A DNA stretch of 56,544 nt from positions 1 through 56,544 of the forward strand of contig NZ_JACOGK010000021.1 in assembly GCF_014269395.1 (NCBI RefSeq), given 5' to 3'. How positions within the stretch are numbered: position 1 is the first letter of the stretch; the number at the start of each line of letters is the position of its first letter. The stretch comes from Megasphaera hominis (GTDB taxonomy: Bacteria > Bacillota > Negativicutes > Veillonellales > Megasphaeraceae). This document shows positions 40,745-48,534 of the stretch, one piece after another. The notes under the pieces are model-generated. The model ran no database searches. It was not told the origin of the DNA and was given only the letters and a program-made list of their open reading frames with translations. A program made the position numbers and the translations under genes.

Positions 40745-42202
40745 TTACTCCCGGACTACCTGCAGCGTCTGCAGGGACGGATCGGCTGCGCCGTTCGTTT
40801 CATAGCCTGCAGCCAGCTTGCCCCGGATATAGGCCAGGGCCTCGGTAGTCACGGCTTCACCCGCTGCCAGGACGGGAATCCCAGGCGGATAAAAGGTCAC
40901 ATTTTCGGCGGCAATACGGCCGGCACTGTCCGCCAGGGATACACATTCACGCTGGGCATACCAGGCCTGCCGCGGCGGCAGCACGACGTGCGGCACCGGC
41001 AAGGGTGCTTCGTCCCGCAGGCCCTGCGTTGTTACTACAGTCCGCCCGGCGGCAATCGTCCGGCAGGCCCCGACGAGGGCATGGACGCTCCGGTCGTCGT
41101 CGCCTAAAGCCAGGAGGGCCAGGACGTGACTGCCTGCCGTGAGCTCTACTTCGATGCCTGCCTTGCGCAGGAGCAGCTCTGCTTCTCTGCCGGACAGGCC
41201 GAGGCCGGAAAAATCGATGGTCAGCTTCGTTTCATCAAAGCCGCCGACGGCATCGTAGCGCAGGATTTCCTTGCCAAAGCAGCGAATACCGGCCAGGCTG
41301 TTCAAGGCCTGCCGGGCCTCCCTGGCCAGGGCCAGCAAGCGCGTTTCTTCGGCCTCGCCAAACAGGGCCAGCTGCTGCCGCGCCAAATCGAGGGACGCCA
41401 AAAACCAGTAGTGGGGACTCGTCGACTGGACCAGGGCCATAGCGGCGGCCACGCGGTCCGTACCGGCAAAGCCCTGACGGCAGTGCAGCATGGATGTCTG
41501 CGTCAGTGACCCTGCCAGCTTATGCGTGCTTTGGGCCACACAGTCGGCGCCGCACGCCAGGGCATCCTTTGGCAAATCATCGTGAAAGGCCAAGTGGGCA
41601 CCGTGAGCTTCATCGACCAACACGGTCAGGCCCCGGGCATGGGCCAGGGCCGTCATTTCCTGCAGCTTGCCGGCAATGCCGTCGTACGTAGGATACGTAA
41701 AGAGGACAGCTACGGCCTCCGGATGGGCCTCCATAGCCGCCGTCAGGCTGGCTGCGTCCGGCCCGAGGGACACTTCCTCAGCCGGGGCAAAGCGGCTTTC
41801 CATATAGGCCGGCACGGCGCCGCTCAGGATGAGGCCGCTTATGACGCTGCGGTGGGCCTCACGGGGAATCAAGATGGTGTCACCGGGCTGGCAGACAGCC
41901 AGGATCATGGCCTCAATACAGGCCGTCGTACCGTTGATGGAGAAAAACGTTCTCCCGGCACCGTACAAATCGGCAGCCAGCTCCATGGCCTCTTTCAATG
42001 GCCCTTCCGGCTGAAAGAGGTCATCCAAGGCATACATGAGGCCCAGGTCACTGCGCAGGGCCTCGCCAAAAAGCTCCCGCTGCCGCTGCGGTGCGCCTTG
42101 CCCCAATTTATGGCCCGGCGTATGGAAGGGCACCATGTGGAGCCGGCAGTACGCGTCCAAGGCGTCTGCAAAGGGAGCCTTCTGCTGTGCATCTTTATTC
42201 AT
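40745..42202 (-). CDS. Orn/Lys/Arg decarboxylase family protein (YaaO-like)
   Basis: PLP-dependent decarboxylase of 485 residues. MVPFHTPGHKLG near the N-terminus is the family hallmark; the PLP lysine is in AQSTHKLAGSLTQTSM, and VLVDEAHGAHLAF has the cofactor Asp. The C-terminal domain is the short form of Firmicutes enzymes. The substrate (arginine, lysine or ornithine) cannot be read from sequence. It overlaps the nudix gene by 8 bases and precedes tmk, as in the conserved block near the Bacillus origin. Confidence 0.92.
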   Translation of the reverse strand: MNKDAQQKAPFADALDAYCRLHMVPFHTPGHKLGQGAPQRQRELFGEALRSDLGLMYALDDLFQPEGPLKEAMELAADLYGAGRTFFSINGTTACIEAMILAVCQPGDTILIPREAHRSVISGLILSGAVPAYMESRFAPAEEVSLGPDAASLTAAMEAHPEAVAVLFTYPTYDGIAGKLQEMTALAHARGLTVLVDEAHGAHLAFHDDLPKDALACGADCVAQSTHKLAGSLTQTSMLHCRQGFAGTDRVAAAMALVQSTSPHYWFLASLDLARQQLALFGEAEETRLLALAREARQALNSLAGIRCFGKEILRYDAVGGFDETKLTIDFSGLGLSGREAELLLRKAGIEVELTAGSHVLALLALGDDDRSVHALVGACRTIAAGRTVVTTQGLRDEAPLPVPHVVLPPRQAWYAQRECVSLADSAGRIAAENVTFYPPGIPVLAAGEAVTTEALAYIRGKLAAGYETNGAADPSLQTLQVVRE

Positions 42203-42659
42203 CGGCTACACCTGCCAAGACAGCCTGCAAGAGCAGCTCCTGCCGTTCATAATCATACCGGCGCATCTGCCGGAACGAAGCGCGCAGCGATTCCTGCAAG
42301 GGATACGACCCTACCTCTTCAGGCTGCACCCAGCGATACGCACAATGCTCAGAAGACAACACTACGTCTTCCGTCTGGGAAAGAGCCGTAAAAATGACAC
42401 CATTGAGGAACTGCCCGTCCTTTTTCTGATAACACCACGTACCGGCTGCCGCCAAAATATGCGGCGCAAGACCCGTCTCTTCCTGCACCTCCCGGCGCAG
42501 AGCCGCCAAAAAATTCTCATCACGGCACAAGCCGCCGCCAGGCAGCTCCCACGGATGCTTCCCTTCAGGATCATTTTTTTGTAACAGCAGCATCTTGCCA
42601 TTATGGAAAATCATCGCCTTCACGCTCAATCCCATATGGATATTTCCTTCTTGTCCCAT
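42195..42659 (-). CDS. NUDIX hydrolase
   Basis: A 154-residue NUDIX protein with a complete box: G-x5-E-x7-R-E-V-x-E-E-x-G-L within PGGGLCRDENFLAALRREV and the following QEETGL. It hydrolyses a nucleoside diphosphate linked to X; the substrate is unknown. It is first in the operon with the decarboxylase and tmk, so a nucleotide clean-up role is possible. ATG 42659 is preceded by GAAGGAG. An imperfect copy of a 42-base repeat lies in its upstream region (42711-42752). Confidence 0.9.
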   Translation of the reverse strand: MGQEGNIHMGLSVKAMIFHNGKMLLLQKNDPEGKHPWELPGGGLCRDENFLAALRREVQEETGLAPHILAAAGTWCYQKKDGQFLNGVIFTALSQTEDVVLSSEHCAYRWVQPEEVGSYPLQESLRASFRQMRRYDYERQELLLQAVLAGVADE

Positions 42660-42710
42660 ACGCTACTCCTTCATTTCCTTGTTATGATAAATTATGTTTT
42701 CATTTATTTT

Positions 42711-42752
42711 ACCAAATAGGCGCAGCCATGGGAAGAGACGCAATTCGCTATG
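42711..42752 (+). repeat. Imperfect direct repeat, copy 1
   Basis: Begins ACCAAATAGGCGCAGCCATG and matches copy 2 (43008-43049) at 36 of 42 positions. It lies about 55 bases upstream of the nudix start. Confidence 0.75.
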
Positions 42753-42944
42753 TACCGGGATATGGTATTTCTGCAACCACCTACAGAGTATGAGGTGACG
42801 GCGTACAGACGTACTACGATTACCGGCACTATCCATAACGCCTTGGGGTTTTGTACAGCTTACGAAATACGCAATGAAAAACAAACGAAAAAATTTTAAA
42901 AGCGACTAAACAGACAAAAAAGTACTCACTTTTTTCTCAGGCAA

Positions 42945-42986
42945 AAAGAGCCAGGAATGCCTGTGTGAAGGCATTCCTGGCTCTTT
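42945..42986. terminator. Orphan terminator-like hairpin
   Basis: Perfect 17-bp stem AAAGAGCCAGGAATGCC/GGCATTCCTGGCTCTTT with an 8-base loop, with T-rich tracts on both strands (TTTTT on the minus strand). No annotated gene reads into it from either side, which suggests an unrecognised short transcript or a lost gene. Confidence 0.8.
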
Positions 42987-43007
42987 ATTACTTCCCAAGT
43001 GTCAAAT

Positions 43008-43049
43008 ACCAAATAGGCGCACGCATGGGAACAGAAGCGATTCGGTATG
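43008..43049 (+). repeat. Imperfect direct repeat, copy 2
   Basis: Begins ACCAAATAGGCGCACGCATG; 36 of 42 bases match copy 1 at 42711-42752, in the same orientation and 297 bases away. Confidence 0.75.
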
Positions 43050-43100
43050 AGTCAAATGCATAAAAATGAAAGTTTATACTTTTATATTATAATTTTATGC

Positions 43101-43129
43101 TTGAAATACGTGAGGCAATACGTTATAAT
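43101..43129 (+). promoter_or_regulatory. Promoter of the kinase-like gene
   Basis: TTGAAA (43101-43106), 17-base spacer, TATAAT (43124-43129), 35 bases before the ATG; AAGAGGTGA serves as ribosome site. Confidence 0.82.
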
Positions 43130-43164
43130 TCATAAGTATAACAACTATATCAAGAGGTGATTAC

Positions 43165-44004
43165 ATGTTTACTAAGCGGGTTTTAGCCCTCCACGACCTG
43201 TATTCCTATGGCCGTTGTGCCTTATCTGCCGTTGTGCCAATCATCTCGACCTTAGGTTTTCAGGTCTGCTCTATGCCTTTGTCCCTGCACAGTCATAGTC
43301 CGGCGTTTAGGGAGTACGAATCGGCTGATACGTCCGGGGTTATGAAGAGTTTTATTGCCAAGTTGAAGGAGTCCGGTTGTTCTTTTCCGGTCATTTATAT
43401 TGGCAAGCTCTCTGATGATGCGCATTTTCTCGTTGCCCTTGAGGCGATTGAGGCCTTGTCCCAGGCTGATACTAAGGTTATTGTCGATCCGATTCTGGCT
43501 CCTTCTCCTTATGAAAAAGCGTCTGCTTGTACGGCTAAGCGGCTGCGGCTCATGAAGAAGCTCATCAGTAAGGCTACGATCATTACGCCTACTTTGGCAG
43601 AGGCCTGCGTTTTGACGGGGATCAAAGCTGATCTTCGCAAGGGTTCTGTCCTCAACGAGGTGCTGGTAGTTTCCCAGCTGTTGAAGCGTATGGGGCCGAA
43701 GGATGTAGTGATTACGGATATTCCGAAGACCCAGAAAAAAAGCCGTCATTTTTGTCTGCAAGAGGAAACGGCTGCGTATTATGAGCGGGAAGTGCAAAAG
43801 ATTGATACGGCCATTCCCGGTGTCAGCGACGTTTTTTCCAGTGTCATCGCCGGGGCTACGCTAAAGGGCGTGTCTATTCACAGGGCCACCGATTTGGCTA
43901 CGAATTTCATCGATTATGCTGTCGATTACACGCGTTCTACGAGTGGCGACCTGCGGGAGGGGCTTTTGCTCGAGCCGTGTTTGCGCCAGCTTTTGAAAAT
44001 ATAA
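43165..44004 (+). CDS. Pyridoxamine/pyridoxal kinase-like protein with altered catalytic loop
   Basis: A 279-residue ribokinase-fold protein related to the PdxK/PdxY kinases (start VLALHDLYSYGRCALSAVVPIIS; relatives have ALHD-SGxGR-SL). DPILAP and TPTLAEACVLTG correspond to the conserved DPVMGD and TPN-xEA segments. In place of the anion-hole GTGD the sequence has PGVSDVFSS: the catalytic Asp remains but two glycines/threonine are changed, so activity may be altered. Codons end in T more often and GC seems lower than in its neighbours, hinting at transfer or weak expression. It is a single gene with its own promoter and terminator. Confidence 0.78.
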   Translation: MFTKRVLALHDLYSYGRCALSAVVPIISTLGFQVCSMPLSLHSHSPAFREYESADTSGVMKSFIAKLKESGCSFPVIYIGKLSDDAHFLVALEAIEALSQADTKVIVDPILAPSPYEKASACTAKRLRLMKKLISKATIITPTLAEACVLTGIKADLRKGSVLNEVLVVSQLLKRMGPKDVVITDIPKTQKKSRHFCLQEETAAYYEREVQKIDTAIPGVSDVFSSVIAGATLKGVSIHRATDLATNFIDYAVDYTRSTSGDLREGLLLEPCLRQLLKI

Positions 44005-44018
44005 ATACGTACGACAAA

Positions 44019-44075
44019 AAAACGCACACGTGCCGCGTCTAAGGGAAGGCCTTAGGACGTGCAAGGGTGCGTTTT
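44019..44075. terminator. Bidirectional terminator
   Basis: Outer stem AAAACGCAC/GTGCGTTTT (44019-44027, 44067-44075) with inner pairing GTCTAAGG/CCTTAGGAC, between the convergent kinase-like and aminotransferase genes. Confidence 0.85.
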
Positions 44076-44088
44076 CTGTATATATGGC

Positions 44089-45294
44089 TTATAGTTTCGT
44101 CTTGATGTAGTCGCCCAGGCGTTTGATGCCGACTTGGATTTTTTCCGGTGTAACGGCGCCAAAGCTGATGCGCATGCAGTGCTTGCCTGCATCACCGCCT
44201 TCGACATAGAAGCCGCTGCCGGCTACGAAGGAAATGTGCAGCTGGTCCATCGTTTCCTTGAGCAGTTCTGTCGTATCGATGTCGCCAGGCAGTTCGGCCC
44301 ACGTAAAGAGGCCGCCGTCAGGATAGGTATGCTTCGTCCCGGCCGGGAAATACGTGTCGATGGCGTCCATCATGACAGCACAGCGTTCCCGGTAGAGGGC
44401 GCAAATGCGTTTGAGGTGTTCCGGGAAGTAGCCCCGTTTGAAGAATTCTGCCGCCAGGACTTCCGATATCTTGCTGGAATGGGAGTTCGTCGCCACTTTG
44501 GCGTAGGAAATCTTTTCCATAATATCGTCCGGTGCGACGACGTAGCCCAGACGGCTGCCGGGCGAGAAGATTTTGGAGAAACTGTTGGCCAGTACGACGT
44601 GACCGGTCTGGTCAAAGGCTTTGATGGGCAAGAGGTCCTTGCCTTTAAAGCGGATATCCCGGTAGGGATCGTCTTCGAGGACGAGGATATCGTATTTTTC
44701 TGCCAATTCGGCCAGTTTCTGCCGGCGATCCTGGGCCAGAGTGACGCCTGTCGGGTTTTGGAAGGTCGGTACCGTATAAATCATCTTAGGATGGTATTTT
44801 TTGATTTTTGCTTCTACGTCTTCCAGGATCAGGCCCTGGTCATCCATCTGGCAGGGAATGCAGACGGCATTGAAGATCTGGAAGATCATGACGCAGTGGA
44901 CGAAGGTCGGCGATTCGACGAGGACTACATCGCCCGGGTCGAGGAAGACGTCGCACATGAGCTTCATCGTTTCCAGGCCGCCGGCCGTGATGAGGATGTT
45001 GTCGGCCGTCGTCTGTACGCCCTTAGGTGCTAAGAGCTGGGCGGCAATAATTTCGCGCAAATCGCGGATACCCATTTTCGTGCCGTACGCCAATGCTTCT
45101 ACCCCTCGTCCGTCACGGCGGAACACGTCCTGCGAGATTTCCCGCAGTGCATCGACCGGCAGGGCTTCCTGGGCCGGTGAGCCAATGCTGAAGGCAATGC
45201 CATCGGCGGCGGTCATGGGCTGAAACAGTCTGTCCATGACATCACACGTTTCTACCAGTGCCGGATCAGACCAGCGTTTCGAAAATTTTGTCAT
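44089..45294 (-). CDS. PLP-dependent aminotransferase, fold type I (2-aminoadipate transaminase-like)
   Basis: A 401-residue class I/II aminotransferase of the LysN/MocR-C-terminal kind. Landmarks are FSIGSPAQEALP, YGTKMGIRDLRE, ITAGGLETM, TVPTFQNPTGVT, LEDDPYRD with the PLP Asp, the Schiff-base Lys in NSFSKIFSPGSRLGYV, and the C-terminal Arg in CMRISFGA. The amino donor and acceptor are not clear. It is a single gene between the kinase-like gene and the cyclo-ligase. A TATAAT is visible about 22 bases upstream of the start. Confidence 0.9.
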   Translation of the reverse strand: MTKFSKRWSDPALVETCDVMDRLFQPMTAADGIAFSIGSPAQEALPVDALREISQDVFRRDGRGVEALAYGTKMGIRDLREIIAAQLLAPKGVQTTADNILITAGGLETMKLMCDVFLDPGDVVLVESPTFVHCVMIFQIFNAVCIPCQMDDQGLILEDVEAKIKKYHPKMIYTVPTFQNPTGVTLAQDRRQKLAELAEKYDILVLEDDPYRDIRFKGKDLLPIKAFDQTGHVVLANSFSKIFSPGSRLGYVVAPDDIMEKISYAKVATNSHSSKISEVLAAEFFKRGYFPEHLKRICALYRERCAVMMDAIDTYFPAGTKHTYPDGGLFTWAELPGDIDTTELLKETMDQLHISFVAGSGFYVEGGDAGKHCMRISFGAVTPEKIQVGIKRLGDYIKTKL

Positions 45295-45330
45295 ATAAAT
45301 CCCTCTTTCTACCCTATTATATAGTGAAAC

Positions 45331-45358
45331 AGGCGCCTGCCCGCTTGGGCACTTGCCT
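45331..45358 (-). terminator. Possible hairpin upstream of the aminotransferase gene
   Basis: Nested pairing AGGC...GCCC-GCTT-GGGC...GCCT directly after the aminotransferase promoter region and just before the cyclo-ligase stop. No T run, so weak evidence for termination of the cyclo-ligase transcript. Confidence 0.35.
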
Positions 45359-45362
45359 ATTT

Positions 45363-45941
45363 TCAGCGTGAGTTGCGGCCTGTGCGTCTGATGCCCGTTT
45401 CGGAAATGACGACGTCCATCGGCTGGTCGTGTTCTTCTACAGGCACTGTTTCTGACATGGTGCGGCTGCGGCAGAGGACGACGCGCAGGAAGTGGCTCTG
45501 GGCCAGATAGACGTCGTAGAAACCGGCGCCGTAGCCCAGGCGGTCACCACCAGCCGTACAGGTACAGCAGGGGATGAGGCCCAAATCGATTTCGTCCGGA
45601 CGGAGGAGCGCTGTATGGGCTTTCGGTTCGAGCAGGCCGTAGAAGCCTTTTTCCAGGTCGTCCATACCCGTAATGCGGCGTACTTCCATGGTCCGCTTGC
45701 CTGTGCATAAGGGGACGCCGACGATTTTCCCAGCTCGCAGCATGTCTTCAATCAGGGGCTGCGTACGGATTTCCCAGTCCATACCGACGAAGACGAATAC
45801 GGTCTTGGCGGCGGCGTATTCCGGCAGGGCGCGGATATGCTCGAAAATGGCCGCATCAGCGGCTTTACAATAGTCCTCCGGCAGCTGCCGCACACCTTGC
45901 TGCACAGCCTGGCGCAGGGCCTTTTTTTCTTTACAGGTCAT
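45363..45941 (-). CDS. 5-formyltetrahydrofolate cyclo-ligase
   Basis: Converts 5-formyl-THF to 5,10-methenyl-THF using ATP. The 192-residue protein has the signature GGDRLGYGAGFYDVYL near residue 135 and the basic N-terminus KEKKALRQAV. ATG 45941 is preferred over GTG 45950, because AAAGGG would overlap the latter. It is divergent from hcp and shares a 200-base promoter region with it. Confidence 0.94.
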   Translation of the reverse strand: MTCKEKKALRQAVQQGVRQLPEDYCKAADAAIFEHIRALPEYAAAKTVFVFVGMDWEIRTQPLIEDMLRAGKIVGVPLCTGKRTMEVRRITGMDDLEKGFYGLLEPKAHTALLRPDEIDLGLIPCCTCTAGGDRLGYGAGFYDVYLAQSHFLRVVLCRSRTMSETVPVEEHDQPMDVVISETGIRRTGRNSR

Positions 45942-45990
45942 GTTGATCACCCTTTCATTATAATCACATCATATCACAAATTCAATTATA

Positions 45991-45999
45991 TGATATAAT
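45991..45999 (+). promoter_or_regulatory. Extended -10 promoter of hcp
   Basis: TGATATAAT: TGn plus TATAAT (45994-45999). The -35 is poor, as is common for extended -10 promoters and for activator-dependent ones. It is followed by a leader of about 135 bases. Confidence 0.6.
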
Positions 46000-46064
46000 A
46001 TACTCATAGAAAAAATCTGCTGCTGTTGTATATGCAACGGACTTTATTATTTCTACAGGCTATA

Positions 46065-46095
46065 CTGTAAGAGCAGTAAGGAACTGCGCTTACAG
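46065..46095 (+). promoter_or_regulatory. Hairpin in the hcp leader
   Basis: CTGTAAG-A-GCAGT-loop-ACTGC-G-CTTACAG: 12 bp with one A-G mismatch and a 5-base loop, followed by a pyrimidine-rich TTTCTCTTTT. This could be a weak terminator, an operator or a leader fold. Confidence 0.55.
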
Positions 46096-46143
46096 AACGC
46101 TTTCTCTTTTAATTAACGAATAGATCATCAGGAGGTAATGAAG

Positions 46144-47709
46144 ATGGAACAACAGATGTTTTGCTTTCAATGTGAACAGACAGCCCGCGGTACCGGTTGT
46201 ACCGGTTGCGCCGGCGTATGCGGCAAATCCGCAGAAGCTGCAGCCCTGCAGGACAAATTAACAGGTGCCCTGATCGGCCTGGCACGTACGTGCAAGACGG
46301 CAACGGCTACGGCTCATACGTACCGCATCGTCCTCGAAGGCCTGTTCACAACGATTACGAACGTTGACTTCGATGTCGTAACCATCCAGGCTATGCTGGA
46401 CAAAGTACATGCAGAAACAGCTGCGTTAGGCGGCAGCGCTGCTTCCGACTACGATGTAAAACAGATTTGGGATGCCAACGAAGATATCCGTTCCCTCAAA
46501 TCCCTCATCCTCTTCGGCATGCGCGGCATGGCTGCTTATGCATACCATGCACTGATGCTCGGCAAGACCAGCGAAGAAGTCGATACGTTCTTCGTAAAAG
46601 GCCTGGCTGCTCTCGGCGAAGACTGGGGCATGGCAGAACTCCTGCCGATCGTCATGGAAACAGGCAAAGCCAACCTGGCCTGCATGGCAATGCTCGACGA
46701 AGCCAATACATCCACGTATGGCACACCGGTTCCGACGGAAGTTTCCATGACCATCGAAAAAGGACCGTTCATCGTCGTTACAGGCCATGACCTGAAAGAC
46801 CTGGAACTGCTCCTCAAACAGACCGAAGGCAAGGGCATCAACATTTATACACATGGCGAAATGCTCCCGGCCCACGGCTATCCGGAACTGAAGAAATACA
46901 AACACCTGAAAGGCAACTTCGGTACAGCTTGGCAGAACCAGCAGAAAGAATTTGCTAACGTTCCCGGCGCGTTCCTCTTCACGACGAACTGTCTCATGCC
47001 GCCCCGTCCGTCCTATGCAGACCGCGTATTCACGACGGAAGTCGTTTCCTATGCCGGCCTGACACACATTGGCGAAGACAAAGACTTCACACCGGTTATC
47101 AACAAAGCCCTCGAATTAGGCGGCTACAGTGAAGACCAGCACTTCACAGGCATCAACGGCGGCTCCACGGTTATGACAGGCTTCGGCCACGGCACGGTTC
47201 TTTCCGTAGCTGACAAAGTCATCGACGCTGTCAAAGCCGGCGCGATCAAACACTTCTTCCTCGTAGGCGGCTGCGACGGTGCACGTCCGGGCCGTAACTA
47301 CTACACGGAATTCGTAAAACAGACACCGAAGGATACGGTTATCCTGACCCTGGCTTGCGGCAAATATCGTTTCAACGACCTCGATATCGGCACCATCGGC
47401 GGCCTGCCGCGTATCATGGATATGGGCCAGTGCAACGACGCCTACAGCGCTATTCAGGTTGCTGTCGCTTTGGCTAAAGCCTTCGATTGCGGCGTAAACG
47501 ACCTGCCGCTCACCCTCGTTCTTTCCTGGTACGAACAGAAGGCTGTCTGCATCCTCCTTACCCTCCTCTATTTGGGCCTGAAGAACATCTACCTCGGACC
47601 GTCCCTGCCGGCATTCCTTTCCCCGAATGTTCTGCAGTACCTCGTAGACAACTTCAACATCACTCCGATCAGCACTCCGGAAGAAGACCTGAAGAAAATC
47701 CTCGGCTAA
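46144..47709 (+). CDS. hcp: Hydroxylamine reductase / hybrid cluster protein
   Basis: Iron-sulfur-oxygen hybrid cluster enzyme linked to nitrosative stress and hydroxylamine reduction. The 521-residue protein has an N-terminal cluster motif CFQCEQTARGTGCTGCAGVC, giving C-x2-C-x8-C with two further Cys; one more than the minimal four. Hybrid-cluster ligands are seen in FTTNCLMPP, FLVGGCDGA and TLACGKYRF. The length suits the short (class I) form. ATG 46144 is spaced 8 bases from AGGAGG; ATG 46138 is too close. Promoter and hairpin leader lie upstream, a strong terminator downstream. It is highly codon-biased (NNC codons), suggesting strong expression. Confidence 0.96.
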   Translation: MEQQMFCFQCEQTARGTGCTGCAGVCGKSAEAAALQDKLTGALIGLARTCKTATATAHTYRIVLEGLFTTITNVDFDVVTIQAMLDKVHAETAALGGSAASDYDVKQIWDANEDIRSLKSLILFGMRGMAAYAYHALMLGKTSEEVDTFFVKGLAALGEDWGMAELLPIVMETGKANLACMAMLDEANTSTYGTPVPTEVSMTIEKGPFIVVTGHDLKDLELLLKQTEGKGINIYTHGEMLPAHGYPELKKYKHLKGNFGTAWQNQQKEFANVPGAFLFTTNCLMPPRPSYADRVFTTEVVSYAGLTHIGEDKDFTPVINKALELGGYSEDQHFTGINGGSTVMTGFGHGTVLSVADKVIDAVKAGAIKHFFLVGGCDGARPGRNYYTEFVKQTPKDTVILTLACGKYRFNDLDIGTIGGLPRIMDMGQCNDAYSAIQVAVALAKAFDCGVNDLPLTLVLSWYEQKAVCILLTLLYLGLKNIYLGPSLPAFLSPNVLQYLVDNFNITPISTPEEDLKKILG

Positions 47710-47730
47710 GCCTTAGCCCGGTATACGAAC

Positions 47731-47760
47731 ACCCCAGTCACACGGCTGGGGTGTTTTTTT
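47731..47760 (+). terminator. Terminator of hcp
   Basis: Stem ACCCCAG/CTGGGGT with an 8-base loop followed by GTTTTTTT, 21 bases after the stop. Confidence 0.92.
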
Positions 47761-47762
47761 GC

Positions 47763-48380
47763 TTATTCGTTTCCCTTGGGAATACGGCTGAACATCTGCA
47801 GGATGAGGCTTTGAAACTCATACCAGGCCGGATCCTTCTGCCATTTCCCGTGCTGGTTGACGGCAAAGGCGCCGGCGACGAAAAAGAGAAAAATACGCTC
47901 GGCCATGGCTTCATCTACGTGCAAATAGTTTTCCAAAAACGGCAGGGAGCGGCTCTTTTCACGGCGAAAAATAAACTGCAGGACGTACAAGGCAATGGTT
48001 TCATCCAAAAAGAGGACGCGGTAGGCCGGTATGTCCGTTACGCGCTGGCACACAGGCAGGAGGGAATACTGCTGCAGGAGCCGTTCCGGCAGGGCTGCCG
48101 CATCATGTTCGACGAGCTCCAGGAGCTGCCAAAATTCATTTTCCGTGAAATCCCCTTCGGTCAGGTGCAGGGCTTCTTCGAGAACATCGTCGAGGACGTC
48201 GTAGAGATCGCGGTAATGGAGGTAAAAGGTCCCCCGCGTCAAATCGGCCGCACGGCAAAGCTGGGAGACGTTGATCTTGGTAAAAGGCCGTTCCTTCAAT
48301 AGGGCCAGCAGTGTTTCCTTAATGACCCGGCACGTATAACGGCTGCGCCGGTCTGTCTTGCGTATTTTTTCTTCCATCAT
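47763..48380 (-). CDS. TetR/AcrR-family transcriptional regulator
   Basis: A 205-residue TetR-type regulator. The N-terminal helix-turn-helix is FTKINVSQLCRAADLTRGTF followed by YLHYRDLYDVLDDVLEE, near residues 36-70. The C-terminal ligand domain is divergent. The start is the ATG at 48380 preceded by GAGGTG. It is divergent from a metallo-hydrolase gene, and the 150-base gap holds a 12-bp inverted repeat whose arms cover both -10 regions, which suggests that this regulator controls both genes. Confidence 0.9.
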   Translation of the reverse strand: MMEEKIRKTDRRSRYTCRVIKETLLALLKERPFTKINVSQLCRAADLTRGTFYLHYRDLYDVLDDVLEEALHLTEGDFTENEFWQLLELVEHDAAALPERLLQQYSLLPVCQRVTDIPAYRVLFLDETIALYVLQFIFRREKSRSLPFLENYLHVDEAMAERIFLFFVAGAFAVNQHGKWQKDPAWYEFQSLILQMFSRIPKGNE

Positions 48381-48470
48381 GAGCACCTCATTTCAGACAA
48401 TTTTTTCTATCTGTGCAGGAACGTGACAGTTCCCGCTATCTGTCCATTGCATTCTCTCGCGCGCTATACT

Positions 48471-48516
48471 AAATACTATACAAGGTGTTCATTATTTGTC
48501 AATATGTATAGTATTT
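48471..48516. promoter_or_regulatory. Divergent promoters with 12-bp inverted repeat
   Basis: Arms AAATACTATACA (48471-48482) and TGTATAGTATTT (48505-48516) are perfect complements separated by 22 bases. On the minus strand TTGACA (48497-48502), 16 bases and TATAGT (48475-48480) drive tetR. On the plus strand TATAGT (48507-48512) is the likely -10 of the hydrolase gene. Each arm thus carries a -10, so one regulator could shut both promoters. Confidence 0.72.
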
Positions 48517-48534
48517 ACGTTAGGAGGAACTATG

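Larger units (their letters stand above)
42660..43164. other. Gene-poor stretch with two repeats and an orphan hairpin
   Basis: No convincing gene is present in these 505 bases. They hold two 42-base imperfect direct repeats (42711-42752 and 43008-43049), an AAAAAAGT/ACTTTTTT hairpin (42916-42935), a 17-bp terminator-like hairpin (42945-42986) and the promoter of the kinase-like gene. Short frames beginning MGRDAIRY and MGTEAIRY inside the repeats look like decayed or non-coding copies. Confidence 0.7.

Noticed and set aside
42663..42884. A 73-codon minus-strand frame upstream of the nudix gene
   Set aside because: It begins without a ribosome site, has an unnatural composition and overlaps the repeat; treated as non-coding.
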